Counted from the stretch's first letter, positions 45,269-56,260 are shown. The stretch: 64,000 nucleotides of DNA from Ditylenchus dipsaci (GCA_004194705.1 SADC01000322.1:62001-126000); one strand, 5' to 3'. Numbers and translations: made by a program. The notes: generated by a model from the letters alone, not told the origin.

Positions 45269-48200
45269 CTATTCATCGCCAACAAATTCACAATACATAC
45301 TCAAATACGAACAAACGGCACTAAACAATTGGTTCTGCTCTTTATTGAACACATCTTTCTTCATCAACAACTGATTTGTCGAAATCCTCAGGAGCTTTGT
45401 ACGGAACGCTGCCGAGTGTGGCTGATTAGAAGAGAGTCTGTACATGGAATGCCCCATCTGTACGGCATGTTCCGGATTGATCTTCTTTTGCTCAAGAATA
45501 AGTTTGAATTTATCATCAACCACGGCTTTGTTCCACTTCTTAGTTCGATCTTCGTGCCACGGTCCGAAGTTTGCCTCGAATTTTTCTGTAATTTTCATAT
45601 GATAGATGTGTTAAATGCAAGAACAAAGGATGTAGTCACAGCTTTCAAATGTGGTCATATGAAAACGTGACCGCAACTTTTCTATCCCAATAAAAAGTCT
45701 CAACAATAAGACATACCCAAAAGCGCCCGTGTTGACAGTTCTCCGAGAACCTCCAGCAAGTCAATCTCTCGATAATTCTGAAAAAAATACGAGTACTTTT
45801 GCTAATCATGAAGAACATAAAATACCCTCTCCGTTTCGGCGTTCTGTAACTTCTTTTCTAAGATTGTCAAAGCATCACTTTTTTCCTTCATCAAACTTGT
45901 CACAGCATCATTTTTTTCCTTCATCAAACTTGTCAAAGCATCATTTTTTTCCTTCATCAAACTTGTCACAGCATCATTTTTTTCCTTCATCAAACTTTCT
46001 CTCATTTTGACGAATTCCTCAGCCTAAAAAATCGTAGTACTGAGATAATTGCAAAAGGCTACTTTGTTTGGTTCAATACCATTGGCAAGACAACATCTAT
46101 CGCCTTGTCCGGTTTGGTGTAGGCTTCGGCAACCGCAGCTAACACTGAATATCCGCTCGACTTCTGATTCTCTGAAAAAGGTTTGAATGGAAAAGATTAA
46201 CAACAACAATGGTTACCCGACGAAGATGAAAAGAACCGAACAGAGTGATGCTTATACGACCAATTTCTGCCTTTTGCAATATCCATGAACATCTTTTCCG
46301 GACCTAAATTCACTTTAACCGCAGTCTTGCTGTCCGTTAAAGCATACCTTAAAAGAAAAATGTCGTATACACATCACCCAAAGCCAGCTCCCTCATCAAC
46401 GTAACCACTTAATAAGACCATCAGAGCAGTGTTTTACAACTACTGCGGCAGTTAAGACCAACAGGGGGATCAAAACCAGCAACCTCAGTCCTTTGCAGAT
46501 GATAAAAACTCTCGGCTCTTTAACATGGGAATTCCCGACTGTAACGGCGGTTTACCCTGTTGTATTTCTTTATGAGGAACACGAATAGGCTGCCCAGAAC
46601 CCTAGGGGCACAGGTCATAAAGAATGAACCCAAAAAATTCTGTTGTCACCGCGAATATCACAAAATCGGACCGAAAAGTTATGGTACAGCGCATTCAAAA
46701 AACCCAAATTCCTCGACGACTCATTGGGTCAGATATATTTTTTCTTTAGGCTGGTGAGTAGTAAATTTAGTGAGTACAGCGGCTACCAGACAATTTCCAA
46801 TATTTTTGGAAAATGTCGCACGACATTTTCCAAAAATATTGGAAATTGTCTGGTAGCCAGTACAGCATGTTCTTTTATACTCATTAGAAAGCCCTTCGTC
46901 TGAGCTTTCTAATGAGTATAAAAGAACATGCTGTACTCACTAAATTTACTACTCACCAGCCCAAAGAAAAAATATATCTGACCCCCATGAGTCGTCGAGG
47001 AATTTGGGTTTTTGAATGCGCTGTACCATAACTTTTCGGTCCGATTTTGTGATATTCGTGTTCCTCATAAAGAAATACAGCAGGGTAAACCATCGTTACA
47101 GTCAGGAATTCCCGTGTTAAAAAGGACCACGGTTTTAGAACGCAGCATCCTCTTTGAATTGGGGGAGACAGTTATCTTTCTTCTTAAGGCGCAAACACAA
47201 TGAGGAGGCTTTTTGCGGATGCTAAATCATATTTGTCACACAAGAATGGCCATAACTTTTTTTAAATTTTCAACAACTATTCTGTTGGTGCCATCTTGTA
47301 GCTAAGATTCAGGGCTACCATATGAGCTATTGATAAAGTAGAAGTTGTTGAAAACAATTGAGTTAAAATTTTAAGAATCCGCCCGAGAGTCCTAACTCGA
47401 ATTTGAGTGCGGATGCTTGGGCGGAGTCTTTCGTTTTTAACTCAATTTTTCAACAACATCTACTTTATCAATAGCCCATCTTGTAACACTGAATCTTAGC
47501 TACAAGATGGCACCAACAGAATAGTTTTTGAAAATTTAAAAAAAAAGTTATGGCCATTCTTGTGTGACAAATCTGATTTAGCATCCGCAAAAAGCCTCCT
47601 CATTGTGTTTGCGCCTTTACCCTGTACACTCATTTGAATCTTTGAGAAATTACTCAAAAGAGTACAGTGAGAGCTACGAAAAAGCGCAGTGAGAGCCCCC
47701 TGCCAATTCAAATTCTGGTCATGACCTACGTTCCAAAGCCCTGGTCCATTTTATCAATCTCACGGTACAATATGATGACGTGAAGGAGTTGCACAAGTAA
47801 GAAAAGAAAAAGTTAAAAACACCTTCCATCATCGAGAATAACAGCTCCGAAATCCTCTTTGTGGCGAATGATTCCTAGATTTACTACTCCAGCCTGAAAC
47901 AGATATGAACAATAAGGAAAAAAAGTTGTGGAGACTTTACCGAAAAACACCAATAATGGAACTTTGTGACACCCGAGTGGTCTTTCAGCGCACATAGTTG
48001 GAAAAGGCGATAAGGAGACGTTTTTTGCAGAGGCTGTTGGGGCGGCTGAAATAATCATTGATGAAAAGTGGAAAAAATATGCTTGAGTATTGTTACCTTA
48101 CTGATCCAAATTTCACTATTCTTGGCGACTGCAAGTAAACAAAAATAATTTAAAACGATGGAATTGAGAAGTGAAAAACAACCATTTGTATATAAGAATG

Positions 48201-48306
48201 CACTGCTTCGTTCAATCACTTTGCATATTGACCCCCAACGCATTTTGCTGATGACAAAAGCTTCTAGTTGATCTATAAAGTATATAGTGTTTTGCCCCGA
48301 ATTCAT
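45269..48306 (-). CDS. Unrecognised nine-exon gene, 376-residue coiled-coil protein
   Basis: Exons 48183-48306 (ATG 48306, preceded in frame by TAG), 48097-48128, 47941-48045, 47823-47893, 46217-46347, 46080-46171, 45826-46023, 45717-45777 and 45269-45585. All junctions are GT/AG, phases chain without correction and lengths sum to 1131 nt. N-terminal third: globular, with GVVNLGIIRHKEDFGAVILD leading into DGRYALTDSKTAVKVNLG, a beta-rich pattern that could be an OB-like fold (inference). Middle: four 11-residue repeats of the type SLMKEKNDAVT, a coiled coil. C-terminal 105 residues: KFEANFGPWHEDRTKKWNKA and many Lys/Gln/Leu, no known motif seen. No signal peptide or TM. The intron 46348-47822 holds two large fold-back repeats. 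I do not recognise a homologue. Gene structure is well supported; function unknown. Confidence 0.7.
46520..47121. mobile_element. 600-bp fold-back element in intron, interrupted
   Basis: Inverted arms share GGAATTCCCGAC/GTC, TTTACCCTGTTGTATTTC, CACAAAATCGGACCGAAAAG and TGGGTCAGATATATTTTTTC. The loop is CCTTCGTCT near 46892. The left arm is interrupted by the 78-bp hairpin at 46781-46858. Confidence 0.9.
46781..46858. mobile_element. 78-bp perfect-palindrome insertion with 8-bp duplication
   Basis: Arms of 38 bp (GGCTACCAGACAATTTCCAA..., inverted exactly) around a 2-nt centre. Identical AGTACAGC flanks at 46773-46780 and 46859-46866 show it inserted as a unit into the older palindrome. Confidence 0.92.
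47186..47630. mobile_element. Second fold-back element in the same intron
   Basis: Inverted arms of about 85 bp (GGCGCAAACACAATGAGG, GGATGCTAAATCATATTTG, AAGAATGGCCATAAC) and a second inner pair (CTGTTGGTGCCATCTTGTAG...). About 445 bp, non-coding. Confidence 0.9.
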
Positions 48307-48545
48307 CTAATATTTACCCTAACTCTAATTACACTATACGTTTTCAGGGTCTTTTTAAAATTTTATCCAAAAATAAAATTTGAGTTCAAGGCAGTGTTTT
48401 CTCGATACACCACGAAATATGATCCTGATCAGATCATGGATCAGATCAAGCAAAACATTTTGATCAAGACTGAGATTGACCAAGATATTGAAAAAATTAT
48501 GAGTTAGGTCAGATCATAGAGAAAAATTCAAACCCCTTCGTGACA
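48307..48545. other. Upstream of the 376-residue gene
   Basis: A plus-strand ORF (48268-48507) overlaps but has no domain. The promoter of the minus-strand gene should lie here; no motif stands out. Confidence 0.35.
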
Positions 48546-48699
48546 TACCGTATTTATTCTAATAGACAGGCAGTCTCTAATAGACGGGCACCCCTCAAGA
48601 CCAAAAACCATGCTTCATTGCATTTTTAATATAAAGTCGAAAAAAATTTGGAGGTTTGAAAATAGACGGGCATGACCGTCTATTAGAATAAATTCGTTA
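48546..48699. mobile_element. TACCGTA-family MITE
   Basis: TACCGTATTTATTCTAATAG left and CTATTAGAATAAATTCGTTA right (terminus mutated), inner GACGGGCA copies. Confidence 0.8.
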
Positions 48700-48762
48700 A
48701 AAAAAATTGAGGACGAATTTTGTCCGTAATTGTTTCAATTTGTCCGACAAACCCAAACGAAA

Positions 48763-49029
48763 TACCGTATTTACTGTATTAAGTCCCCATGGGGAGTTAT
48801 TTTTCAACCCTTAAAAAATCGGAAAAAAAATATTTCGATTTTGACATTTTCGGGTGCTCAACCAAAATTTAAAAAGTGGAATCAGGTAAACTCGCGGCAA
48901 CTAAGAAAACGCAAAAAACAGATTTGCGAAATGTTCGCTCTAGGCTGAGATATAAGGCCCGTAGGGTGGGGACTTATTAGAGGGTGGGGAGTTATTAGAG
49001 GGTGGGGAGTTAATACAGTAAATACGGTA
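48763..49029. mobile_element. TACCGTA-family MITE with internal duplication
   Basis: TACCGTATTTACTGTATTAA left, TTAATACAGTAAATACGGTA right. The GGGGAGTTATTAGAGGGTG word is duplicated near the right end. TA flanks. Confidence 0.88.
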
Positions 49030-49309
49030 GTAATTTTTACGAAACTCGAACAGGTTCAAACTGGGTTCTTTTTAAACGACTCTCGATTCGTGGTACTTTA
49101 TGATGGAATTTTTGGAAATTTTAAAAACATCAATTTTATAAGGAAAAGTTTCTTGAAAGTCACCCCTAATGCCGAAATCTCATCCTGAATCCGAATCCGT
49201 TGAGATCAGATCAAAAAAATTTTTATAAGAAAAAAAAACGAGCTTATCAAAAAAGATAAGATACTTCTCTCATATAACGACATATCGGATTATTTTTCAA
49301 CCTTCTTCT

Positions 49310-49450
49310 AGGGTGTTGGTTTGTTAGAAGGTGTCGGTTTCTTAGAGAGTGTCGGTTTATTAGAGGTCGTCGGTTTATTAGAGGGCGTCGGTTTATTAGA
49401 AAGTGTCGGTTTATTAGAAAGTGTCGGTTTATTAGAAAGTGTCGGTTCAT
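49310..49450. repeat. 18-bp minisatellite, GTCGGTTTATTAGAAAGT
   Basis: About eight units. The unit resembles the TATTAGA end motif of TACCGTA elements, so the array may have grown from one. Overlapping ORFs are artefacts of the repeat. Confidence 0.92.
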
Positions 49451-49684
49451 TTTTCGACCTTGGTTCATTTTACCTCACCGCACTGAAATTTTTCCAAGCA
49501 GAAGCATGTTGACGATTTTTTTATTAGTAATCTCAACAAACAATCAACAAATATTTCAAACAAATTGGGAGTACATTTCAAGTTCATTTTCTCCGAGTGA
49601 GTTCCATTCTCACCGTCTTCATCCGAATCCGCTTTTTCGATTGGTAAGAGATCTTCAGAGGAAAAACGGGCATCTTGTAGCATC

Positions 49685-49965
49685 TGGGGCCGTATGCATT
49701 GGCAGCTAGGATTGAGGATAGGATTAATCCTATCCTCAAGCCGATCCATATGCATTAGGACGGATAGGATTGAGGATAGGATTAATCCTATCCTCAAGCC
49801 TATCCGTATGCATTAGGACGGATTGGATTCTAGATCGGATAATTTCAGTGCATTTTCAGAAACGTGAAATTATCCGATCTAGAATCCAAGCCGATCCGTA
49901 TGCATTAGGACGGATAGGATTAAGGATAGGATTAATCCTATCTCCAATCCGATCCAAATTCAATA
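49685..49965. mobile_element. Compound palindromic repeat, AGGATTAATCCTATCCT
   Basis: Nested inverted copies: GATAGGATTGAGGATAGGAT / ATCCTATCCTCAAGCC appear three times, and a separate hairpin GGATTCTAGATCGGATAATT with its inverse lies at 49826-49888. CCGTATGCATTAGGACGGAT marks unit borders. Confidence 0.8.
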
Positions 49966-50130
49966 AAAATTCAATTTGAATGAAATTATGTCTCACAGGA
50001 AATGAAATTTTTTTGTTGAATAACCATTTTTCGCAATCATCTTTTGCTGATTTTAAAGAAATCGGTCACATTTTTGTGTTTCAACTTCTGTTATCAAATG
50101 TTTACAAATTCGGCGACTTGTTAGCCGATC

Positions 50131-50425
50131 ACAATCGTAATCGTTTCGCCAATGAAACTTTCGCCAATGAGATTTTTTACCAATAAAATGTTCTTGACAA
50201 TAGCTTCTTTCTTCGAGTACTCTTATTTTTTATCAGGCAAATCACCACTGATTTTGTAGCCAGTGAATTGAGCTACAAAATGAAAGGTAATAAACTTGCC
50301 AATGAACTAATAGTACTTGAGAAAAAAAAGCTATTGGCAAAAACATACCATTGGCGAAGTGATTTTATTGGCGAAAAGATCTTATTGGCGAAAGTTTCAT
50401 TGGCGAAACGATCTCGACTTATCAA
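50131..50425. mobile_element. Fold-back element with TTTCGCCAATGA array ends
   Basis: Left end has GTTTCGCCAATGAAAC, TTTCGCCAATGAGA and an ACCAATAAAA copy; the right end has inverted ATTGGCGAA copies at about 10-16-bp spacing. Possible diverged 9-bp duplication CGACTTGTT / CGACTTATC. Non-coding. Confidence 0.7.
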
Positions 50426-50869
50426 CGCTTGCAGAACATGAAACAGAACAATGACACGGACGTTTTCCTGTAAAACCGTTTCACTGTAAAGCCGTTTTCA
50501 TGTAAGCCGTTTCCCTGTAAAGAATGGCTAGGATCTGTAGCGTAAAGGAAAATATTGTAGACTCAAGTTTAAATGACGGATAGAACTAATTCTGAAATAA
50601 TAGGGTATTCAGACTGTAGTACGGAAGTATTACTGCCAAAAAATTAGTACACAGATCAGAGTGGGCTAGTACATATTACACTGGAAATTACACGGAAATG
50701 TGAAAAATTAAGCGCAGATTAAAAATAAAGTGGAAGTCTTTTTAGCTTCTACAAGAAACCGTTCCCTACAGGGAAACGTCGCGTACCCAACATTCTCTTG
50801 AATTATGTTATTTTTTGTTCGTTTTTCGGAATAAATGTTTACTTTGATACAATTTTATTTGAATGTTCG

Positions 50870-51002
50870 TTACCAAAGATGCCGCTCTATATAACGACTG
50901 GCTGATGCACAGTTGAAAAATGATGCTCTTTATAACGACTCTCTTTATAACGACTCGGTTTAGCCGGTCCCTTGAGAGTCGTTATAGAGAGCGTCGACTG
51001 TA
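50870..51002. mobile_element. Small pogo-type MITE
   Basis: CTCTATATAACGACT at left; AGTCGTTATAGAGAGCGTCGACTGTA at right. The left terminus has lost TACAGTC. Confidence 0.6.
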
Positions 51003-51169
51003 GCTGACATTCTTAGCTACAAAATGAGTGGTCAGCTTGAAAAAAAGGCCTGTAACTCGTACCTGTGCCTGTAACGTGCCTGTAACTCATCAATTAGAGA
51101 ATTCAACAACAATAAACTATTTGATTATTGTTGAAAAAAAATAAAAGAAAAAAGTCTTTTTAATTACCG

Positions 51170-52215
51170 GTAAGCCTCAGGGTGGGTAGGAAAACCACCT
51201 GGTACCTGCCCTAAACGGTTCTACTAGGTACCACCTAAAAACCTACTAGGTACCAACTGACCAGGTGCTGGATAACCTGAAAAATGAAATTGCGGCTATC
51301 ACATGTAAATCGTATGGTGAGTTAGGTTGAATAATACCAAAACTTCCATTTCACCTATTTAACCCCAGCATGAGGTTTTGTTAATTTTGAAATTTTTTTT
51401 ATTTTTTTAAAGTCTCCACGTAAATATCCACCTGACCAGGTGGTACCTACCAAGTTTTTGAGGTTTCGGTTGGTGAAATCGTAATTCTGGTATTAACAAA
51501 CAAAGAAAAATAGTTTGTTTTTGATTTTAAAAAAGTTTGTATTTAATATTTTTCAGGCCAGAAAGGTATATATCTATCTGGTCAGGTGGTACTTATCCCA
51601 GGTTTCTGCGTAAGATGAGCGTAAGATCGCTTAATCGATGAGCGTAAGATCGCAATTGTTGCCTTATCAAAGATGATTCCTCACCGGTCTTACATATGAT
51701 AGAATGGTTTGTTTTGATTCATAAAAAATTCAGGCCATCCAGCTGGACATCTACCGGGTCAGGTGATACCCACCCAAGGATCCGGGCTCGGGTGCGTAAA
51801 AATAGACTTTTGGTCTCATCAAACCTAATTACCCAGACAATTTTACGTATCATAGGCAAATGATTAAAATTTTTAAAAAAAATTGATATATCACCCACCT
51901 CAAGTTTTGGGATTAAAGTGTTCCTATCAAACTCAATTCCTCACACAATTTTACGTTAGATTCAGTGATTTGTTTTTGATTTTGACTGAATTTTTAATTT
52001 TTTAGGCCATCTAGCTGGATATCCACCTGAAGCTCGGGTACCTACCCTAGGTTTTATAGTTTGAGTCGTTAAAATCACAGTTTTGGTATTGTCAAACTAT
52101 GTTCAGTGTAAAATTTTGAGTAGGATACCATGGTTTAAAATCTCGTTAGAATCATGTGAAAAACTAAAATTTTCGGGATTTGGAAACAGATAATCCCTCA
52201 GAATATGTACCTATC
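51170..52215. repeat. Diverged long tandem repeat with CCACCTGGTACCTACC core
   Basis: At least five diverged units, each with AGGCCATCTAGCTGGATATCC, then a GG.ACCTACC.AGG core and a TTGTTTTTGATTTT stretch; spacing 150-280 bp. No coding sequence. Confidence 0.65.
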
Positions 52216-52504
52216 CCGAGGATGCTATGTGTCTAGTATAAGCTGATAGGGTTTTTGTACCGGAGAAGATAGAGCGCGACAAGATCATTATGGTTTCTGA
52301 TAAAAACAGAGCTAGACCAAGTGTTCTTTGACCAAATATATGATTGGCCAAACAATTTGAAATTCAAAAAAGTGATTGTTGAAATACGTAATTTGATAAA
52401 ACCCTTTTATTGATGAAATGTCTTTTTGTTCAAATAGTTTATTGTTGAGTTCTCTAATTGATGAGTTATAGGCACGCCCAAAACACACGTCGCGTACGGC
52501 TCTA

Positions 52505-52615
52505 GGTGAATTGAACCTCTACAAAGTGAACCTCTACAAATTGAACCCCGGTAAATTGACCCTCCGGTAAATTGAACCTCCGGTAAATTGAACCTCGGTA
52601 AATTGAACCTATAAA
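52505..52615. repeat. 16-bp array, CGGTAAATTGAACCTC
   Basis: Seven variants of CGGTAAATTGAACCTC. Same family as 43900-44005 and 41560-41600. Confidence 0.85.
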
Positions 52616-52739
52616 TTTGTCTCGAGAATATTTTTTTATTCAAAAGATTTTTAACACTGGTGTCATATGCATCCCTACCACCAGCCTTTAGCATGGGCTG
52701 TATAGGAAAGGGAAAGGAATATTAAAAGGCCACTTGATC

Positions 52740-52930
52740 CATCTTATTCAATCTCAATGGTCCAGATCCACTCTCAGTTATTCAGATCAACTCTCAATGA
52801 TCCAGAACCACCCTCAGTGGTTCAAGTCCACCCCATATGGTCCAGATTGACCCTAAGGGGTCCTTATACACTTTCACCAGTCCAGATCCACTACAGATAG
52901 TTTAGATCCATCCTCAGTAGTCTTGATTTA
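52740..52930. repeat. About 20-bp diverged minisatellite, GTCCAGATCCACTCTCAGTG
   Basis: Roughly nine degenerate units of a 20-bp word. Non-coding. Confidence 0.75.
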
Positions 52931-53114
52931 ACCTCGATGTGAAAAATTTTTGGGTGTCCTCTTGGTCCGTTTGGGTGCCCAGTAAACAAATATGCAGTCA
53001 ACCCTCTCCGTTATAAAATTTTAAATTATTCATTTTTTGTCATGTGAAGAGCTCTTAGAATTTTAATTGTCTTTCTATAATCCAACCTCAGTTCTACTGG
53101 ATGATCCATGCACT

Positions 53115-53445
53115 AATTAAACCAAGTGGTCGTCCACTTGGACCAAATTTTTTTTTAACTTTTTCGGGTTTCAAAACTTGTTTTCTGGACTGATTCGGGC
53201 ATGCTGAAGATGGTCTGATAGTAGTGAAATGCCGTTTTCTCGGGTATTTTTCGAGTTTTGCTACAACCGAGTTTTGGTGGAACCAATTATTTCCCAAAAC
53301 TCAAAAAATACCCGACAGAACTGCATTTTACTACTATCAAACCATCTTAAGCATGGCGGTATTAGTCCAGAAAATAGGTTTTTGGAACGTGAAAAACGAA
53401 AATTTTTTCGATCCAAGTGGACGACCACTTGGTTTTGCTGCACCC
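53115..53445. mobile_element. Fold-back MITE, ACCAAGTGGTCGTCCACTTG ends
   Basis: Terminal 20-mer ACCAAGTGGTCGTCCACTTG is itself palindromic; arms carry GTTTTCTGGACT, ATGCTGAAGATGGTCTGATAG and GTATTTTTCGAGTTTTG. Sister copies at 53540-53850 and 54880-55330. Confidence 0.85.
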
Positions 53446-53539
53446 AGGTAGTGTAGTGGTACCCGGGTAGTAATATTAGTAATAAAATGTTTTTGTATGT
53501 TCCAACCTCAGTTCTACTGGATAATCCATGCACTAACCA

Positions 53540-53850
53540 AACCAAGTGGTCGTCCACTTGAATCAAAAAAAATTATTTTTCATGTTCTAAAACCTATTTT
53601 CTGGACTATTTCGGCCATGCTCAAGATGGTTTGATAATAGCAAAATGCAGTTTTGTCGGGTATTTTTTTATTTTTGGGAAATAATTGGTTCCACCAAAAC
53701 TCGATTGTAGCAAAACTCAAAAAATACCGAGAAAACGGCATTTTATCACTATCACACCATCTTCAGCATGCCCGAATCAGTCCAGAAAACAGGTTTCGGA
53801 TTCCGAAAAGTTAATTTTTTTTGATCAAGTGAACTACCACTTGGTTTGGT
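53540..53850. mobile_element. Fold-back MITE, second copy of the ACCAAGTGG family
   Basis: Begins ACCAAGTGGTCGTCCACTTG, ends GAACTACCACTTGGT. Same arm words as 53115-53445, in a tandem arrangement with it. Confidence 0.85.
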
Positions 53851-54178
53851 TGGTTCAGACTAAAAAATTTAAATTCCTGCAAAATTTTTTACTGAAAGCG
53901 AGAATCAAAAAAGTCAATGGGTACACTGAGAGTGCGGGTGCCAGTTGCATATTACCGCGTGGATACCCTAAGGGATAGGAAACTACTCCAAAACTGGGGT
54001 TATTGCAAGTCAAATCGCTGTTTCAGCATGATCAAACCATGCTCAGGACACGATTCTGGATAGGGTACAATGATCTTTAGCTACTTTCGGCTAAATCCAA
54101 AATTTCGGATACTGGAGGTGGATACCCATTTAGGGAATGTGGTACCAGTGTGATTACATTACTCACCGTGAGAATAGG

Positions 54179-55712
54179 GGGTACAGTCCGTTTGACCGTC
54201 ACCATTTTGACCGTCAGCATAATTTGACCGTCACCATTTTGACCGTCACCAATTTGACCGTCAGGAATTTTGACCGTCGTTTATATTTGACCGTCGTTTA
54301 AAATTGACCGTCATTTAAATTTGACCGTTGCCACTTTGACCGTCAGCATAATTTGACCGTCGCCATTTTGACCGTCGTTTGAATGTGACCGTCACTATTT
54401 TGACCGTCACCATTTCGACCGTCAGTAATTTTGAACAGATAACGAGTGAAACACACATCTTGATGCAATTTTTGCAACGCAGGCTAACAATTACTAAATA
54501 AGACGATAAAACCTTGACTAACACCGTAACTTTATTGAACCGTTAACAACATTTCAAACATCTTTCAATGCCAACACAACTCCCTGACACCATTCTTTCT
54601 TACTGAGTCTGTTTGCATCGACATCCGACCACCGATTAACTTGGAGCAATATTCGTCCGTCCCGCTTCACATCTTCAACCCTTGGAAAATGGAAATGGAA
54701 AGTGAAAAATTTCCACTTTTCTGTGTCACTAAGAAATTTTCCACTTTCCACTTTCCAATTTTCAATGGAAAGTGGTAAATTTTCCACTTTCCGAAAAACT
54801 GGAAAATAACGCTGACGCACACTCAAAAACATCCTTTATTCAATCAAAACAGCAACCCCTCCCCAATTTAGACCAACTGGTCGTAAACCAGGTGGTCGAC
54901 CACTTGGACCAAAATTTTTTTCCTTTTCGAGTCCCAAAAATTTTTTCTGCACTGATTCGAGCATGCTGAAGATGGTTTGACAGTGGTAAAATCACGTTTT
55001 ATCGAGAAATTTTTGATTTATCGCTAACGAATGATTTGATAATCAAGAATTAGCAGCGTCTGGACCATTGAAACCAACTGGTCGTCCACTTGGATAAAAA
55101 TTTTTTTACGTTTCGGGTTCCAAAACCTGTTTTCTGAACTGATTCGGGCACGCTGAAGATGGTTTGATAGAGGTAAAATGCCGTTTTCCGAGTATTTTTT
55201 GAGTTTCAGGCAATAATTGATTTTTAACGAAATCAATCATTGCCCAAACTAAAAAAATACCCTACAAAACGGCATTTTACCACTATCAAACCATCTTCAG
55301 CATGTCCGAATTAGTCCAGAAAACAGGTGACAAAATAGCGACGGTCACATTCAAACGACGGTCAAAATGGTGAAGGTCAAATTATGCTGACGGTCAAAAT
55401 GGTGACGGTCAAATTATGCTGACGGTCAAAATGGTGACGGTCAATTATGCTGACGGTCAAAATGGTGACGGTCAAATTTAAACGACGGTCAAATATAAAC
55501 GACGGTCAAAATTCCTGACGGTCAAATTGGTGACGGTCAAAATGGTGACGGTCAAATTATGCTGACGGTCAAAATGGTGACGGTCAAATTTAAACGACGG
55601 TCAAATATAAACGACGGTCAAAATTCCTGACGGTCAAATTGGTGACGGTCAAAATGGTGACGGTCAAATTATGCTGACGGTCAAAATGGTGACGGTCAAA
55701 CGGACTGTACCC
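54179..55712. mobile_element. Fold-back/MULE-like element with GACCGTC array ends
   Basis: 1534 bp. Ends GGGTACAGTCCGTTTGACCG and its inverse. Left array (54188-54433) and right array (55335-55700) are direct repeats of TTTGACCGTCACCA-like units, inverted between ends, about 16 and 25 copies. Perfect 8-bp duplication AGAATAGG at 54171-54178 and 55713-55720. An ACCAAGTGG-type MITE is nested at 54880-55330. Confidence 0.93.
54554..54832 (-). CDS. Short ORF inside the GACCGTC element, unrecognised
   Basis: 92 codons. The C-terminal half (FPRVEDVKRDGRILLQVNRW, SDVDANRLSKKEWCQGVVLA) looks protein-like; the N-terminal half is built from the local GGAAAGTGGAAAATTTCC hairpin repeats. It is likely a remnant of element-encoded protein, with no FLYWCH or DDE motif visible. 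Confidence 0.3.
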   Translation of the reverse strand: MFLSVRQRYFPVFRKVENLPLSIENWKVESGKFLSDTEKWKFFTFHFHFPRVEDVKRDGRILLQVNRWSDVDANRLSKKEWCQGVVLALKDV

Positions 55713-55864
55713 AGAATAGGTGATCTCCTAAATAACAGTTTATGGCTCTTACTCAAAAAAGTAATATCTGCTACCACCGGGATTTGAACGTGTAACCTCA
55801 AAAATTTGGAGGTGGAATTCACCAGGGGAGAGTTCACCGGACGGAGGATTTACCGCAGTGGAAT

Positions 55865-56070
55865 ATACGGAATCCGGTGTACGGCCAGTTAGCGAGACGG
55901 CCAGTTAGCGATGGCCAGTTAGCGAGACTTTTTTTAACGGTCAGTTAGCGGTGGTCAGCCAAAAAATAAAAAAAGTCATTTTCGTCCCAAAACAATACTT
56001 CAAATATAATCAAAATAGTTAGCGATGCTAAAAAAAGTTAGCGATGCTTTTTTTAACGTTCAGTTAGCTA
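55865..56070. repeat. GGCCAGTTAGCGA short tandem repeat
   Basis: Six or more direct copies of a 13-14-bp word (GGCCAGTTAGCGAGAC, GTTAGCGATGC). Close to the GTTAGCAACGG unit of 33491-33932; possibly a fold-back element whose inverted end is reduced to CCGTTGCTAACCC at 56111. Confidence 0.7.
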
Positions 56071-56164
56071 TAACCAACAAAAACTTCTATCCAAACTTCT
56101 ATGTCTTGCCGTTGCTAACCCGCATTTTTTACTAATTTGTAAATCATGTTTAAACGACTCCTCC

Positions 56165-56260
56165 TCGGAGAATTCTAGAGAATTCTCCGGAGAATTCTCC
56201 AGAGAATTCTGGAGAATTCTCCAGAGAATTCTCCGGTTTCTATTTCTCCGGAGAATTCCA
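56165..56260. repeat. Array of the palindrome GGAGAATTCTCC
   Basis: Eight overlapping copies of the 12-bp palindrome GGAGAATTCTCC, spaced about 10-12 bp. Confidence 0.9.

Noticed and set aside
47813..48058. Minus-strand 81-residue single ORF
   Set aside because: It reads across an intron in the wrong frame; the spliced nine-exon model explains this stretch with consistent phases.
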